Shown piece after piece: positions 34,815-47,906 of a DNA stretch of 64,000 bases (position 1 is the stretch's first letter; every line of letters begins with the position of its first letter). A model generated the notes under the pieces. It made no database searches and was not told where the DNA came from. It saw only the letters and a program-made list of their open reading frames with translations. The stretch is from Smallanthus sonchifolius. Its lineage: Eukaryota; Streptophyta; Magnoliopsida; Asterales; Asteraceae. Position numbers and translations under genes: made by a program. The stretch is taken from assembly GCA_023525975.1 (NCBI GenBank), contig CM042034.1:61702279-61766278 (forward strand), read 5' to 3'.

Positions 34815-35285
34815 CGTCAGAAATCCTATGCGGACAAACGACGAAGGCCTATTGAGTTTGATTTTGGGGACAGAGTAATGTTTAAAGTGATGCCCTGGAA
34901 AGGAATCATACGATTCAGGAAGAGAGGAAAGTTAAGTCTGAGGTTTGTCGGAGCATTCAGGATAGTGGCACGGGTTGGTGAAGTCGCTTATCGGTTGGAG
35001 TTGCCTAATGAGTTAAGTGGGATTCATCCTACCTTCCATGTATCACACTTGCGAAAGTGTTTGGCAGATGAATCGGTTCACGTACCACTTACTGACATCG
35101 AGATCGACAACAACCTTAACTATATCGAAGAACCCGTGGCCATCCTAAACAGGAAGGAGAAACGTTTACGTAATAAAATTATCCAATTGGTTTAAGTCCA
35201 GTGGAAACACCGAAAGGGATCGGAGGCTACATGGGAAACGGAGACGGAAATGAGGGAGTCGTACCCTCATCTATTTGACTTATGA
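34815..35285 (+). pseudogene. G1 integrase C-terminus and chromodomain-like tail
   Basis: Continues from 29007 after removal of N1 and one AAGAT copy. It reads RQKSYADKRRRP, the GRK-type SPWKG region (here MPWKG), HPTFHVSHLRKCLAD, and a chromodomain-like tail ending at TGA 35283-35285. One in-frame stop (TAA near 35193) precedes the tail. Confidence 0.9.
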
Positions 35286-35286
35286 T

Positions 35287-35326
35287 AAGTTTTGGGGACG
35301 AAACTTTATGTAAGGAGGGGTAGACT
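35287..35326 (+). promoter_or_regulatory. G1 hairpin and PPT
   Basis: AAGTTTTGGGGACGAAACTT (35287-35306) forms an 8-bp stem with one G-U pair and a GGGA loop. AAGGAGGGGTAGACT (35312-35326) is the PPT next to the LTR. Confidence 0.7.
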
Positions 35327-37314
35327 TGTAACATCCCAAAAATATCACGACAAGAATAATAAACGAGTCTTAATACGAAACGAATGGAATAAATGAACTA
35401 GGAGGCACGGGCCCGGGGTGGGCTGAAGTGGGCCGCGCAGCTTAGGATTGGGGAGGCAACCTTCTCCCTTAAAAACCCCAACACCCCTCATTTCTCTCAT
35501 TTTGCAACCTCTAGAAAGAGAAACCGTAGAGAGAAAGTTTGTGGTTCGACCTGAGATTGAAGGAGTGTGTTACCGCTGAGCTCGTGAGCAAGACCTCCGA
35601 ATCAGAAGCTCGAAACAAGTAACAACTCGTTTCAAAACTGAGTTTTTGGTTTATGATGGGTTTTCGGGTATTTTCGTAAAAAGAATGGGTTTTTCTAAAC
35701 CAAACAAGAAATGGACGTCAGAGCTGTGATCACGAGCGAAAACTACAAGTTTTGAACGTAAAAAGTTAACATCTTGAACGTGATCGGATCTGGCCGCCAT
35801 TTGTATGCAACTTAGGGTTCTTGGGGAAGAAGACAGCCCAGCAGGGGAACTTAGCAAGTTCGCTTGGGGAGGCTGGGGCGAACTTATCAAGTTCGCTTGG
35901 GCATGTTCACTTCGGCAAGTTCTCCTGGGCATGTTCGCTTGCGCAAGTTCGCCTGGGCATGCTCGCTGGGCAAGTTTGCCTGGGCATGTTCGCTGGGCAA
36001 GTTCGCCTGGGCTAGGATAGGGTGAACTTAACCTTATGTTCGCCTAAAACAGAATGATTAACCCGTTAGAGTCAGGATTAGGTCTGATGTGTATTTAACT
36101 ACTCAATCCAAATCGTACGTGACGTAGTTGGGCCTCGATTAGGACAACTAGGACTAGCTTATCAAGTGAGTTCTAGAAGCCCTCTTTTAAATGTTTTGAT
36201 TAATGTTTTTAGGCTAGTGTGCTTACGTAACGATGTGACTATTTTATAAAACGATGTTTATGGATGATATATGTGACGTTTTATGAAACGATGATTATGA
36301 ACGATGTTTTGGAAGGAAAGGTTTATGAAAGAAGTGTTTATGAAATATTTTGCCAAAAGAGGTTTATGAAGTGTTTACGAATGAATGAATGATTTTTAAT
36401 AAAACGTACGAAATGCTTTAACTGAAGGTTTGAAGTAAAAGAAGTAAATGTTTACGAAAGTCACAAACGAACGACTCTGCCATTATTCCTTAGGGATTGA
36501 AGGTTAGGGGTATGGGATGTATGTTATGGGCCTTTACCTTTTAGGGGCCTTTGTGGCTGGCCAACTGTTGTACAACTGGGGTAATGACGATCACCAAGGG
36601 GATTATCGTGATCCTTGAAGTTGGTACGATTTACCTTACGGGGTAGTCGTGCTTGGAGTTTGGTACTTGTGCCTTACGGGGTACAGTACTTGAAGTTTGT
36701 TACGTGTCATCCTTGTGATGCCGTGCTTGAAGATCGGTGTTGAATAGCCTAAGTGTCGGGACCTAGGATTTCTCCCCCCGAAGGACAGTACGTCGGTGAT
36801 GGCCTAGTGGTGGTGATCCTTAGGTTATTCCGCCAGTATGTGACGTTTGGATTTGACGGTTACGAGAAGGCGCAGATTCGATATGTTTGTTGACTTATGA
36901 TTTATGTTATGTGTTATGTTATGTTATTGCTTAATTTTCGTACGCTTTTATTAATGAAGTTAAATGATATGTTTTTGGCAAATATTTGAAGTTAATGTTT
37001 TATGAAAAGCTAGAACTCACCAGCGTAGCTGACTTTTTAGTATGCACATTCAGGTTAAGGCAGGTTACAAGGATGGAAGGTGATGCTTGGCTAGCGATGA
37101 AGAGTTACCCCGCTGCTTATGAAGACTGGCATCCTGTTACGTTTTGATTACGTTTGTGTTATGTTTAGACAATGTTTACGCTCCCGCATGTTGAACAATG
37201 TTATGTTATGTTTTAATGAAGTATTTCCGCTGCGTTATTTGATATTCAAGTTTAAGAACTGTTTGTGAATGAGAAAATCCAACTAGTGAGGCCTCTCGGG
37301 TTTGGGGCCTTACA
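35327..37314 (+). repeat. Middle LTR of the G array (3' of G1, 5' of G2)
   Basis: 1988 bp, TGTAACATCCC...GGGGCCTTACA. It has a PPT immediately left and a PBS immediately right. A TTAAAAA box sits at 35468-35476, and an AAGTTCGC array lies about 370 bp downstream of it (35846-36046). It is closely similar to 50959-52942. Confidence 0.93.
35846..36046 (+). repeat. AAGTTCGC/GCGAACTT array in G LTR
   Basis: A series of GCAAGTTCGCCTGGGCATG-type units about 26 bp apart, with inverted GCGAACTTA copies at both ends. The same array is at 51474-51673 in the right LTR, and the family relative H1 has it at 60731-60933. Confidence 0.9.
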
Positions 37315-37317
37315 AGT

Positions 37318-37329
37318 TGGTATCAAAGC
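37318..37329 (+). promoter_or_regulatory. G2 primer binding site (initiator tRNA-Met)
   Basis: TGGTATCAAAGC, one mismatch to the complement of initiator tRNA-Met, 3 bp after the LTR. The 320 bp from here to the gag start at 37651 are non-coding leader. Confidence 0.88.
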
Positions 37330-37650
37330 AATAGTTTGAGACATTTGGACACTCCCAGTGTCTGAACTTAAACTGTGAATGGGACCGAAAACGGATGCCA
37401 TTACGGGTAAGTCGAGCCACAGCATCAGGTATGAGGGTAGTATATATATTTTTATAAATATATTATGCCTTAGAAGTGTTAGGTTAGGACTTGTGCTCGG
37501 ATGAAATCACAATGGTGGTCAAATGAAAATCGAGAGGTAGTGTAATGGTTAATTACATATGGCCAGTGTATATTAACAACTTACAATACTTGTTGATTAA
37601 TATTTGTTATCTAGCGTGGTAACGTTGGATTCCTTGTCTTAAAGAACGAA

Positions 37651-40600
37651 ATGGCGAGGAGAGGAAACGGAAGGCGTGGTGGAGCCGTACCGGCGGTCGT
37701 ACAGGTACCCGAGGTAGAATTCCTGCTCGTCAGGAATATAGCGAACAATAAAGTGTCCACACTGAACCGACAGTTAGTGTGCATGGGACTGAGCCGACTC
37801 ATGTCGAAGAAGAACATTTCACTTTCTAACCGGAAGTGAAAGCGGCTCTGGCACGCGAATTCACTAAACAGATGAAGGCTTCCTTGCCAGAACTGTTGGC
37901 AGAAGCATTGAAGAAAGCTAATGAGGAAGGTGGGTCTAACACGGCAACCGGTGTCCTGAACAACGAGACTGACAACGCACCGTCTGCTCGTGGATGCGAC
38001 TATAAGTCCTTTAAAGCATGTGACCCGTCGGTCCTGACTGGAAAGAAAGACGCGGTGTCTACATTTGACTGGGTAATCCGTACGGAAGCCCCCATTCGTC
38101 TGAGCGAATCAGGTTGTGAAGTTTTCCGCTAACTCCTTGAGGAAGGAAGCATCTCATTGGTGGGAAAGAGTGCGTCAAGCCAAGGGCGATGAGGTTGTTG
38201 ACGTAATGATGTGGAATGATCTGAAGACTCTGGTGATCAAGAATTTATGTCCAAGGAATGAGATCGAGAAAGTGGAGAGGGAATTTCTGGGTTTGAAGGC
38301 CAGGAGCATGACGCACCGGCAATACACTACCCGATTCAATGAAGTGGTACGTCTGGTGCCACATCTTGTCACGACCGAGGAGAGAAAAACTGTCTGCTAC
38401 ATTCAGGGATTTCCAGACTAGGTCCACACCTATGTTAAGGCAAACGCCCGTACTACCTATGATTCGGCGGTAGAACTGCGTGGCGTGGTATTTGACGATC
38501 TGGCGCTGAATGTCATTTTCATTTACAAGCCCAAGAAGAAGCTGAGTTTTCCTGCCAAGCGATCGGGTGGGAAGTGGACTGGGGCTCGAGACAAACAGGC
38601 TAGGGTAGGAGAGATAGCTGTCTGTGGGAAGTGTGGGGGAATATAAATCGGGGAATGTCGACTGGGATCAAATCTGTGCTTTAAGTGCGGCAAGACCGGA
38701 TACTACTCCCATGAATGCCCGCAAGGCTTCAAATGCTACATCTGTTGGGAGAGTGGTCATATGAGCCAGGAATGCACTAAGCCCGGGATGGGAGAAGCTG
38801 GGAAAGGGAAATGCCCGGAGAAGAAAGAAGAGAGGCCCCGAGCGAAGACTCGAGCGTATGCGCTGACGCTGGAACAGGCTATGGTGGACCCCGATGTGGC
38901 GTCAGGTACGTTCATCCTTGACCACACCTATGTATTTGTGTTATTTGATTCAGGAGCCAGTAAGAGTTTTATATGTGCAACTTTTTGTAAACAAGTGAGA
39001 TATGCTGTTAGTAAACTAGAAAGGGCCTTTAGTGTAGAAACCGATGAGGGTAGAACTATGAGGGTAACTGATGTAGTTGATAATTTCACGATAAAAATAG
39101 AAGGACATATATTCCCCGTCAGACTATTCGTTATGGTATTGGGTGGGTTTGATGTGGTGTTGGGAATGGATTGGCTAACTGCCATAGAAGCGCAAATAAT
39201 ATGCAAACGAAAGATAATCCGACTCAAGGCTCCTGATGGTAGAGAAGTCAAAATTCTTGGAGATAGTGATGCCCCGATGCCTAATATCATCTCGATGATT
39301 AAGGCAGCAGATTATCTGAGGTGCGGATGCGAGGCTTATCTGGTATACGTGATTGAAAAGTGTAAGGAGGTGAAGGAACCAATGGCACAACTAGATGAAC
39401 CCGTGGTACGCGAGTACCAGATGTGTTTCCGGAGGACCTACTTGGGATACCACCTGACAGAGAGATTGAATTCCAAATCGACTTATTACCAGATTCCCAA
39501 CCCGTGGCTAAGGCTCCATATCGACTAGCACCGGTGGAGATGAAGGAACTAATGGCACAACTAGATGAACTGCTTGATAAAGGATTCATTCAACTAAGAA
39601 TCTCGCCTTGGGGTGCTCTGGTGTTATTTGTGAAGAAGAAAGATGGATCGATGAGAATGTGCATCGATTATTGCGAGTTGGACAAACGTACGGTGAAGAA
39701 CAAATACCCTTTACTAAGGATCGACGACCTGTTTAATCAATTACAGGGCGCAAGTTGGTTCTCAAAAAACGACCTTCGATCCGGGTACCATCAGTTGAAA
39801 GTAAGGTAAGAAGACATACTGAAAACCGCGTTTCGCATGCGTTATGGACATTTTGAGTTCCACGTAATGTCTTTTGGATTGACGAACGCCCCCGCAGCGT
39901 TCATGGATTTGATGAATAGGGTCTGTCGACCGCTGCTGGATCGATCGGTGATCATGTTCATAGATGATATCCTCATCTACTCCAAGAAGGAGGGTGATCA
40001 CGCATGTCACTTGAAAGAGGTATTGGATGCTTTGAAAAAAGAGAAGTTGTATGCTATGTTCTCCAAATGCGCGTTCTGGCTTAGAGAAGTCCAGTTCCTA
40101 GGTCACGTCATTAACCCGAACGACATTATGGTGGACCCAGCAAAGATAACGACGGTAAGAGATTGGGAAATTCCTAAGACGCCGACTGAAATCCGTAGTT
40201 TCTTAGGTTTGGTAGGCTATTATCGGAGATTCATTCAGGATTTCTCGAAAATAGCCTCGCCATTGACGAAGTTGACACAGAAATAGGTAAAGTACGAATG
40301 GGGTTCGACCCAGGAAGAAGCATTTAAGGAACTAAAGGAGAAGCTAACCGAAGCTCCAGTCTTGGCCCTTCCCGAGGGCAATAAAGACTTGGTGGTATAC
40401 TCTAACGCTTCGGGTCAGGGGTTGGGGTGCGTATTGATGCAACACGGAAGAGTGATCGCGTATGCGTCACGGCAGTTGAAAGTTCACGAAGTCAATTATC
40501 CGACTCATGACTTGGAACTTTATGCGGTCGTATTCGCATGAAAAATATGGAGACATTACCTTTACGGCGTGAAGTTTACCATTTACTCTGACCACAAGGG

Positions 40601-40859
40601 TTTGAAGTACTTCTTCGAACAAAAGGAGCTTAATATGAGGCAGAGACGATGGTTGAAACTCTTGAAAGATTATGACTGTGAGATCATATATCATCCCAGA
40701 AAGGCAAACGTGGTGGCTGACGCTCTAAGCCGAAAGGATGTGCCTGATCCTATTAGAGTGAAAGCTTGACAGTTGGTGGTAACATCGAATGTGATGAGGG
40801 AAATTGAAAAGGCTCAAGATGAGGCACTTAAAGAGGAAAACATAAAGAAGGAAAGGATG
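37651..40859 (+). pseudogene. G2 gag-pol, first part (Gag, PR, RT, RNase H)
   Basis: Gag starts MARRGNGRRGG at 37651 and shifts frame before 37836. Its core spans 37836-38421, and two CCHC knuckles lie near 38680-38775 (the second has Gly changed to Trp). The protease DSGAS is near 38946, RT FIDD near 39957-39968, and RNase H from about 40300. Lesions include a TAG near 38420, TAA near 38645, a frameshift near 39410, TAA near 39807, TAG near 40284 and TGA near 40540. The RNase H box reads YSNAS where relatives have an Asp. The frame is interrupted by A2 after 40864. Confidence 0.9.
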
Positions 40860-40864
40860 GTTGG

Positions 40865-42491
40865 TGATGTGCTTTGTGAATTAAGTATAAAAATATAAAT
40901 AAATATATTTTTAGATAAATTGATTTCACGAGATCATGTTTTAAATTTATAAAATAAAATGATAATTACGTTAACTTAAAACACACACAATAGGCAAGTG
41001 TACATATCGCAGCGTAATAACTCAGGTAGGAACCAAGTATCGAACCAATGGACACGGTTGAGTTCCAATACTCAACTTTTGTTATCGTTTAACCGGATTA
41101 GTTAGTAGGTTGGTTTTGTGTGCTTGTGAAGCAGAAAAGTAAATGACGGTAAAGTAAATAACATAAAAGTAAAAATGTGTGTGAAGTGGGTAACAGAAAC
41201 GTAGCTAGCAGAATAGTAATTGCAGAAAAGTAAATAATGCGAAAATGATCAGCTTACGAAATGTATTGCTTCGGGATTCGAATCAGCTTGGTAAGTGATA
41301 ATATTAAGTTAACTAATTCAGTGGTATGACTACTACAAACTTGTGACCCGAGTCACCGCTAGAGCCTCGTCCTCGCGACATTTGATTTGCAAATTATATT
41401 CTTTAAAAAGTGGTAGTGCCTCACGTTAGGGACAACATTTACCCTCAACCCATTGAATGGTCATCTCCGTGTTGGATAAAGACATCAGACTCAAAATGCT
41501 TTATATTAAGTTAAATAGGTGATTATATTTTGCTCACCGGGAGGCGGTGAAACAATGGGACCAAGTATAAAGACGTTCCATTCCCAACATGAGTTCACCA
41601 ATTCTTGGTCGCATAATAATCTCGTATAAAGACGTACGATCTTAGAAGTATACATCAAGCCTTGGCTTATCAATCTCTACTCATATAAAGACGTGCGAGT
41701 TTCAAAGTAAGTTTGATTAAAAAGGGTTTTACAATCTTACTCTTTAAAATCAAGACACTCACAAATATAAAGACGGATTTAAACAATAATAAAATCCCAT
41801 CAAGAGATGGTTTTTGAGGAAGAATTAGTTAAATACATAAACATACCACTTCATTAATAAGTTAAACATTAACATGCACCAAATATCATCTTCACCCTAG
41901 CAATACAAAGAAGTTTTAGCCACGAGTGGCCATAATAACTAGCGTAATGATGAGTTTCGTAGGCTTCCCTATTGTGGAACAGGAAGGAAGAGCCCCTCTA
42001 CTTTCTACTCTCTACTCTAACTACGAGAATGCTCTCTTCTTGCGTGTAATTTTTCTCTGGATTGGTGTGTGGAATGAAGAACCCAAGCCTCCTATTTATA
42101 GGCCTCAAAATGTGCAATGCACGGTCGTGCAAAGGCCCAGTGAATCAAACAGAGTACAGAGGACACGGTACCGGGCCGTGGGGAGCAGAGATGGGCAATG
42201 CATGACCGTGCAACCCACTTTTTCTCCCCAGCTTTGTCTTGTAGCTTCTTGTTGACTATTGTTGACCAATTTTGACTTCTTGGGGGTCAATGATCCGAGA
42301 ATGAACCTTCTAGAAGCTTAAACTCTTGGTGTTTTTGATAGGATTTAGCTTGACTTGTATTTTTAACACCGAATAACCTACAATTATCAAATATTTGTAT
42401 TTTAATCACAAATTTCAAGGTTATTATTCAATTTAGTACCATAATGCGGGGTTATTATGTATGTAAAATTTATTTAAATGATGACATATCA
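40865..42491 (-). repeat. A2 3' LTR
   Basis: 1627 bp, ending GACATATCA. It has the TATA box near 42094-42103 and the shortened GTGCA/TGCAC cluster (42109-42215); one palindrome pair present in the 5' LTR is missing here. Confidence 0.92.
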
Positions 42492-42505
42492 TAACACCCA
42501 CACTT
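42492..42505 (-). promoter_or_regulatory. A2 polypurine tract
   Basis: On the minus strand AAGTGTGGGTGTTA abuts the LTR. It is of the AGTGTGGG type usual in Athila/Tat elements. Confidence 0.75.
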
Positions 42506-42598
42506 AAACTTTGCTTGTCCTCAAGCAAACCCATGCATGATCAAACCCATAACTAAAAACTTTACAAAGGTAATGAAATTTCAACTAGTGTTGAGACT

Positions 42599-43102
42599 TG
42601 TAGAAGCATGTTTTGGTAACTATAGATAAAATTATATGTATCGGAGTACGTGGCTAGTACGCGGGAGGGTGTTCCTGAGTACTTAGCCTGCACACCAGTT
42701 TGGTCCTGCGTATTTAGTAAGTACGCAAGGCTTTTGCCTTGCGTACTTGTCAAGTACGCATGACCAAACCCTGCGTACTTAGACAAGTACGCAGGTAGTG
42801 TTCCTGCCCCTATAAATAGAAGACTTGTCTTCATTATAGGTGGAACTTCTGGAACAAGGTTGAGAGGTGTCCGGGTCGGGACGAGCTTTCCCAACCCCTG
42901 GACCGTGAGCTTAGATGAGAGATGTGTGCTCCTTCGGTATGTAGTCTGTAATACGGGATGACTTCTATGTTATGGATTACGTATCGTTTCATTATCTTTT
43001 GTCTTTGTTCTTGTTTCTCTGTCTCGTTTCCTTCGTTCCCACACAAATCACAGAACAGATCCTTGTTATTTCCGCTGCGCGACGAGGCTCTCGGGACCTA
43101 CA
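42599..43102 (+). mobile_element. Solo LTR (copia-like) inside A2
   Basis: 504 bp, TGTAGAAGC...GGACCTACA, flanked by a perfect AGACT duplication (42594-42598 and 43103-43107). No internal region or PBS follows, so it is the product of LTR-LTR recombination. Orientation is set by the TATA box TATAAATA at 42811-42818. Its ends resemble those of N1 (TGTAGG...CTACA). Confidence 0.88.
42642..42818 (+). promoter_or_regulatory. Promoter of the solo LTR with GTACGC/GCGTAC palindrome cluster
   Basis: About ten copies of AAGTACGCA or its inverse TGCGTACTT, including the hairpin GTACGCAAGGC...GCCTTGCGTAC at 42721-42745, end just before the TATA box at 42811. Confidence 0.75.
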
Positions 43103-43107
43103 AGACT

Positions 43108-45302
43108 CCCAGATAACTCTTGAGTTGCTTATTCTATTTTTTGTGTTTTTCTTGTTTTAAGATGATGGAATCCATGACAAGCCTACTAGAACGTTGATTA
43201 TGCAAAAACTCCTCACTACTCACAATGTTCACTCAACTCTAGGGTTATATAAATAAATAATGCATGCTAAGTGGGACTCTCGAGTTCGAATTGAATTATG
43301 CAATGGTCATAAGATTGTATGCAAATCAAGTCTACACCAATTAACTAAGTAGTATGCATGAATCAAGGGGACTTTAAAGGATTGTAATGTGGCTAAAGTA
43401 AAACTAAGGGTGAAAATGAAAATATTTTTTGGATTTTTAGGGGTTTTAAAGGGTTTTGAAGGGCTGCAGCTATCGCGAAACACTCAGCTATGACCTCATG
43501 GCTTAAAATGGTAAATACTAAAAGTTCTCTCTACAGTACTTAGATCATGAGGGCATAACTAATCTGAGGGCTCGTTTATGGTCAGATTGCCAAGACCAAG
43601 ATCTCTCATCAGGTTCAACTCATCCCTTATTGCGTAATACACATTACTTCCTTTCCGTAGCTCCTACTTCCATTAGGTATGTATACTCGCTTTGGGAATG
43701 TGTTTGATTTTTGCTGCACTTTCCATCGTGACTCCAGTTGCCACACTTTCTACATCTGTCGTATCTTTTGGCTCTTTTTTGGCGGCACTTTTTGACAAAC
43801 AGCAAAATGGTGGCAATTGTTCTTGCTTGCACCACCATTTTCTTACATCACTAGTTGCTTTAAAAATCTTTTCTCAGAGTTCGGTTGATAATTCAGGCTT
43901 TGCGAAATGAAGGCAGGAAAGCAAATTAAAATCGAAAGAATGCATGTCCAGTTCTTTAAGGTCTCCCGGTAAAAGACCAACTTCTCTTTTTTTTTAAATC
44001 AAGACAACTTCTTCAGCATTCCACCTTTCTCAATTTTCTTGAAATAATATTTCCTTGAATTTTCCTGCAGAGAGTTCGGATAATTTTCTAATGCATCCAC
44101 CATTTGTATATTCCAATTCTTCTAAGTAGGGCGGATTCTTTCCAAAATTGTCCTGATGAACTTGTAATGATAACATAAGATAATTTCCCATTTCGAAGAC
44201 AGTTAGCCAATAACCGATGTTTGCAAAAAGCTGGTTGGGTGATAAGTATGGGTTTAGAAAAGAAAAGGCTAAGGCTCAGAGGGCTATCTAGGTGGATAAT
44301 ATTTTTGTGGTTTTTGGATAATAAGGGTGATAACGATCCTAGGTGCCTCAATCATTTTCATACTTCCATTAATTCATGGTCTTGATATGTATAAGTCATA
44401 CAAGTTCTAATTATGCATAAAATTCAATCGAATAAACACTCAATATACCAAATGAAAGAGCATGCAAAAATAATGATAATAATTCTCATGAAAAGGCTCA
44501 GATTATTCTCACATGGAAACGGATGGGATAGGGTTTAGTGATTTGTTATGTATAATTTTCATTTGTTTCTACCTGCCATGTCTTCATTTTATTTAATTAG
44601 GTGCAAACTCCAAGAGGTTTTGTTTAAAAAGGGTTTAAATTTTATTTTATTTTATTTTATTTTTTGTTTTTTTTTTTGAAAAATTTTCGGGTTTTATAAA
44701 ATGTAAGCTTTTGTAATGTTTTAGTCAAATAGGTAAAAAATCACAAGTTAAATTTTACTGCTCTGAGCTTAACAGTCCTGAATCTCTAATTCCCCACCCC
44801 ACACTTAAAAATGTGCATTGCCCTCAATGTACAAATGCATGTAATGAAATGATATGCAAGAATTCAAATGCATAGAGTTTTAAGGAAAAAGAAACTGGTA
44901 CTCCCCCGATCAATTCGGTGTATAACCTAAGACCAAAGCTTATTGTTGCTGTCAGGTTGTGCCTATCAGCTGCTTATCAACATGTTGCTTTAAAGACTTC
45001 ATCAAATTTCTCATAAATTTGATGTGGCTTCCAGCTCTAGGCTCCTAGAGTTGGAGTGTAACTCTTCAAAGTAGAGAGATGGTCTGGTGATGTTATTCTA
45101 CCTAAAACATAAAAATAAACAAGGAAAATATAAGGTAGTAGTTAAGCTACTGAGGTCCTAGTGTCGAGAAGGCATACATGGGGGCTTAAGTATTAGAAAC
45201 TTAAATTTGGAGAAACCAAACCTGAGGTCCATGCTTTCTTCCGTATGCACCAACTTCTCAATTTATTCATGATCATCGGGTTGCCTCCCGGAAGCGCTAC
45301 AT
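43108..45302 (-). other. A2 3' non-coding region
   Basis: I find no RT, RNase H, integrase or other supported ORF. It contains a (TTTTA)n tract near 44640-44665 followed by a T run, and the phrase CCCACACTTAAAA near 44805-44818, which resembles a second PPT-like site on the minus strand. Confidence 0.6.
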
Positions 45303-47795
45303 TTATTTACGGGTCTTTAGCCCGACCAATACGTGATGCATCAGTCTTTCTTCAGGTGGGAGTGAACAACCTCCCCTGTGTCTTGCTTCTTCGTTCAGTT
45401 TCGGTAATTTATCGAAGTACTCATCGATCCAATTAGTGTTGTCAAGATCTTTGGTGAGATCTATTGTCGTAGGATCTGGTGCCTTCGGCTTGGTAAGATC
45501 AGGTGCTTTTCCTTTTTTCAAGTCCCTTGCTTTCTGTAGTTTATAGTCCATATTGGAGTCGATAAAGTGAGATATTTCAAGCGGGTCACTTGACATGCAT
45601 TCATATCCTCCGATATTGTAGGTTACTGATTGTTTACCAATACGGAGCGTTAAAATTCCTTCATTCATGTCAATGACGCTTCTCACGGTGGCTAAGAATG
45701 GACGACCCAAGATTAGTGGTATGGAGAAATCTTGTCCCATTTCTAAAACCATAAAGTCGGCAGGGAAGAAAACTTGCCAACTTTCACCAATAAATTCTCG
45801 ATGACTCCTATAGGTGTTTTGACCGATCCGTCTGCGAGTTCAATGGTTGCATTAACCGGTTGCGGTTGCCCAATGTCTAGCTTTTGAAACATAGTATAGG
45901 GCATAACATTTACGCTTGCTCCTAGATCAGTGAGCGCATATGTAACTGGTAGTGTCCCTATAGAACATGGTAAAGAGAATTTTCCTGCATCTGAAAGTTT
46001 CTTCGGGAGATTCCTTTCTATAAGAGCGATACAATAATTTGTTCATTTTATCGCTTCTTCCATGTTTCTCGTGTTTGTTAGGAAATCCTTCAAGGAGCGT
46101 CCATATTTTGGCATTTGTTGTATGATATCCAAGAAGGGAATGTTGACATAGATTTGGCTCAAGAGCTCTATGAACTTGTCATATTGCTCATCAGTTTTCT
46201 GCTTAACCAGCCTCCCTGGATATGGTATGTGGGAAGTGAACGTTCTTTTTGGTGGAGCTTTTGGAGGAAGGTCCATCATAAGAGGCTGCATTACACTAGG
46301 TTGTGCTTTCTAAGTGGATGAACTTGCGGGCTGTGGTCGGAGTGGCACTCCGGTGAATATCTCTCTCCTAGTTGATTGGACTTCTTCTTCTGGCATTAGT
46401 GGTTCTGGGTAGACTTTGCTATTCCTTAGAGTAATAGACTTACATTGGCCTTTGGGTTAGTCTTAGTGTTACTCGGGAGACATCCTTGTTGCCTCTCGGA
46501 CAATAGTTTTGTTATTTGTCCTAATTGCGTTTCAATGGATTGAAGGGTAGCTTTCTGCGTCTTGAACTCAGCTTCATGTAGACTAAACCTTTCCTCGTAT
46601 TGCTTGTGACGAGAGTCTGCTAGGAGGGCTTGACTTTCGGTAGTGGAAATTAGCTTAGTCACTGCATCCTCTAGGCTCATCCCATTGCTCATCTTGTTTA
46701 GTCCTTGAAATTGTTGACGAGGTTGAAACTTCTGAGGTGGCCTTTGCTGAAACTGTTGTTGTTGTCCAAAACCATATTGTCCTTAGTTGTTATCTTTCTA
46801 GCTAAAGTTTGGATGATTCCTCCATCCAGGGTTGTAGGTGTTGCTGTAGGGGTTGTTTTGAGGCCGATTTGTTCCGACAAAGTCAACTTGTTCGACGTCG
46901 GTTGTGATGCTCTTTACTTCTTCCATTGTTTCCGGTGTTCCCTTGCCCTTAATAATTTGGTTTAATCTTGAGGCCAGGGCATCTACTTGAGCAGATAATG
47001 ACGTGACAGCGTCGACGGTGTGAACTCCCAGCCTTGTGCCTCTACTAGTTCGTGGGTTGTACCATTGATAGCTGTTCATAGCTATTTCTTCAATTAGGTT
47101 ATAAGCCTCTTGTGGCCTTTTGTTCCCAAATATGCCACCCGCGGTAGCGTCAAGTGTCTGACGAGCTTGATTATGTAACCTGTTGTAGAAAGATGATACT
47201 TGTAGCCAAACCTCTAACCCATGGTGAGGACATTTCCTTAGCATGTCCTTGAAGCGTTCCCAAGCCTCATATAGTGACTCACCATCGTCTTGAGTGAAAG
47301 TGGTGATATCATTTCTTAATTTAGCGGTCTTGGCCGATGGGAAATACATCGATAAGAATTTTTGGGCGAGATCGTCCCAAGTGATGATTGACCCGGTAGG
47401 GAGAGAATTCAACCATGCCTTAGCTCGTTCCCTTAAGGAGAAAGGGAACATACGGAGGCGAATAGCGTTGTTCGACACTCCATTCAGTTTAAAGGTATCA
47501 CAAATCTCGAAAAATTTGCGATATGAGCATGTCGATCCTCATCGGGTAATCCGTTAAATGTGCATGATGACTAGATCATGTGGATGACATGAGATTTGAT
47601 CTCAAAGTTGTTAGCGTCGACGGTTGGTCTTGTGATACTAAACCCCAACGCGTCTAGTGACGGTCTTGCAAATTCGGCGATAGTGCGGTTTTCTACGGCC
47701 ATTTTTCTAGCACGGTTTTCTTGAACTCGGCAGTGAAAAAATCTTTCAGGTTCTGCTAAAGGTTGATATAAATCAGTAGTAGAACTTTGGATCAT
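45303..47795 (-). pseudogene. A2 gag and protease, Athila-type, degenerate
   Basis: Gag starts at 47795. A stop and a frameshift lie near 47480-47570. The core (FPFSLRERAKAWLNSLP, TWDDLAQKFL) runs 47478-46798, followed by the C-terminal part with QLGQITKLLSERQQG (46692-46426). Further down comes the conserved pre-protease segment (46291-46043) and a protease with DLGAS at 45914-45928 and LGRPFLATVRSVID. Stops and frameshifts separate the blocks (around 46798, 46695, 46425-46300 and 45760). DLGAS is the normal active-site form in Athila elements. Nothing of pol follows. Confidence 0.85.
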
Positions 47796-47882
47796 ACACT
47801 ACATGCAACAAAGTGTGAAAGAAAAACAGAAGGAAAATGAAAGGCTAATCCGTTAACTTGAATTTTTCTTGAAATCACTGTG

Positions 47883-47900
47883 TCCCCGGCAACGACGTCA
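47883..47900 (-). promoter_or_regulatory. A2 primer binding site (tRNA-Asp)
   Basis: The plus strand TCCCCGGCAACGACGTCA equals the tRNA-Asp (GTC) 3' end with two transitions of the methylated-C decay kind. Confidence 0.85.
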
Positions 47901-47906
47901 AAAACT

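Noticed and set aside
35805..36020. Repetitive ORFs with ACSLRQVLLG-like peptide repeats
   Set aside because: They are translations of the AAGTTCGC array in all frames and follow from the DNA repeat.
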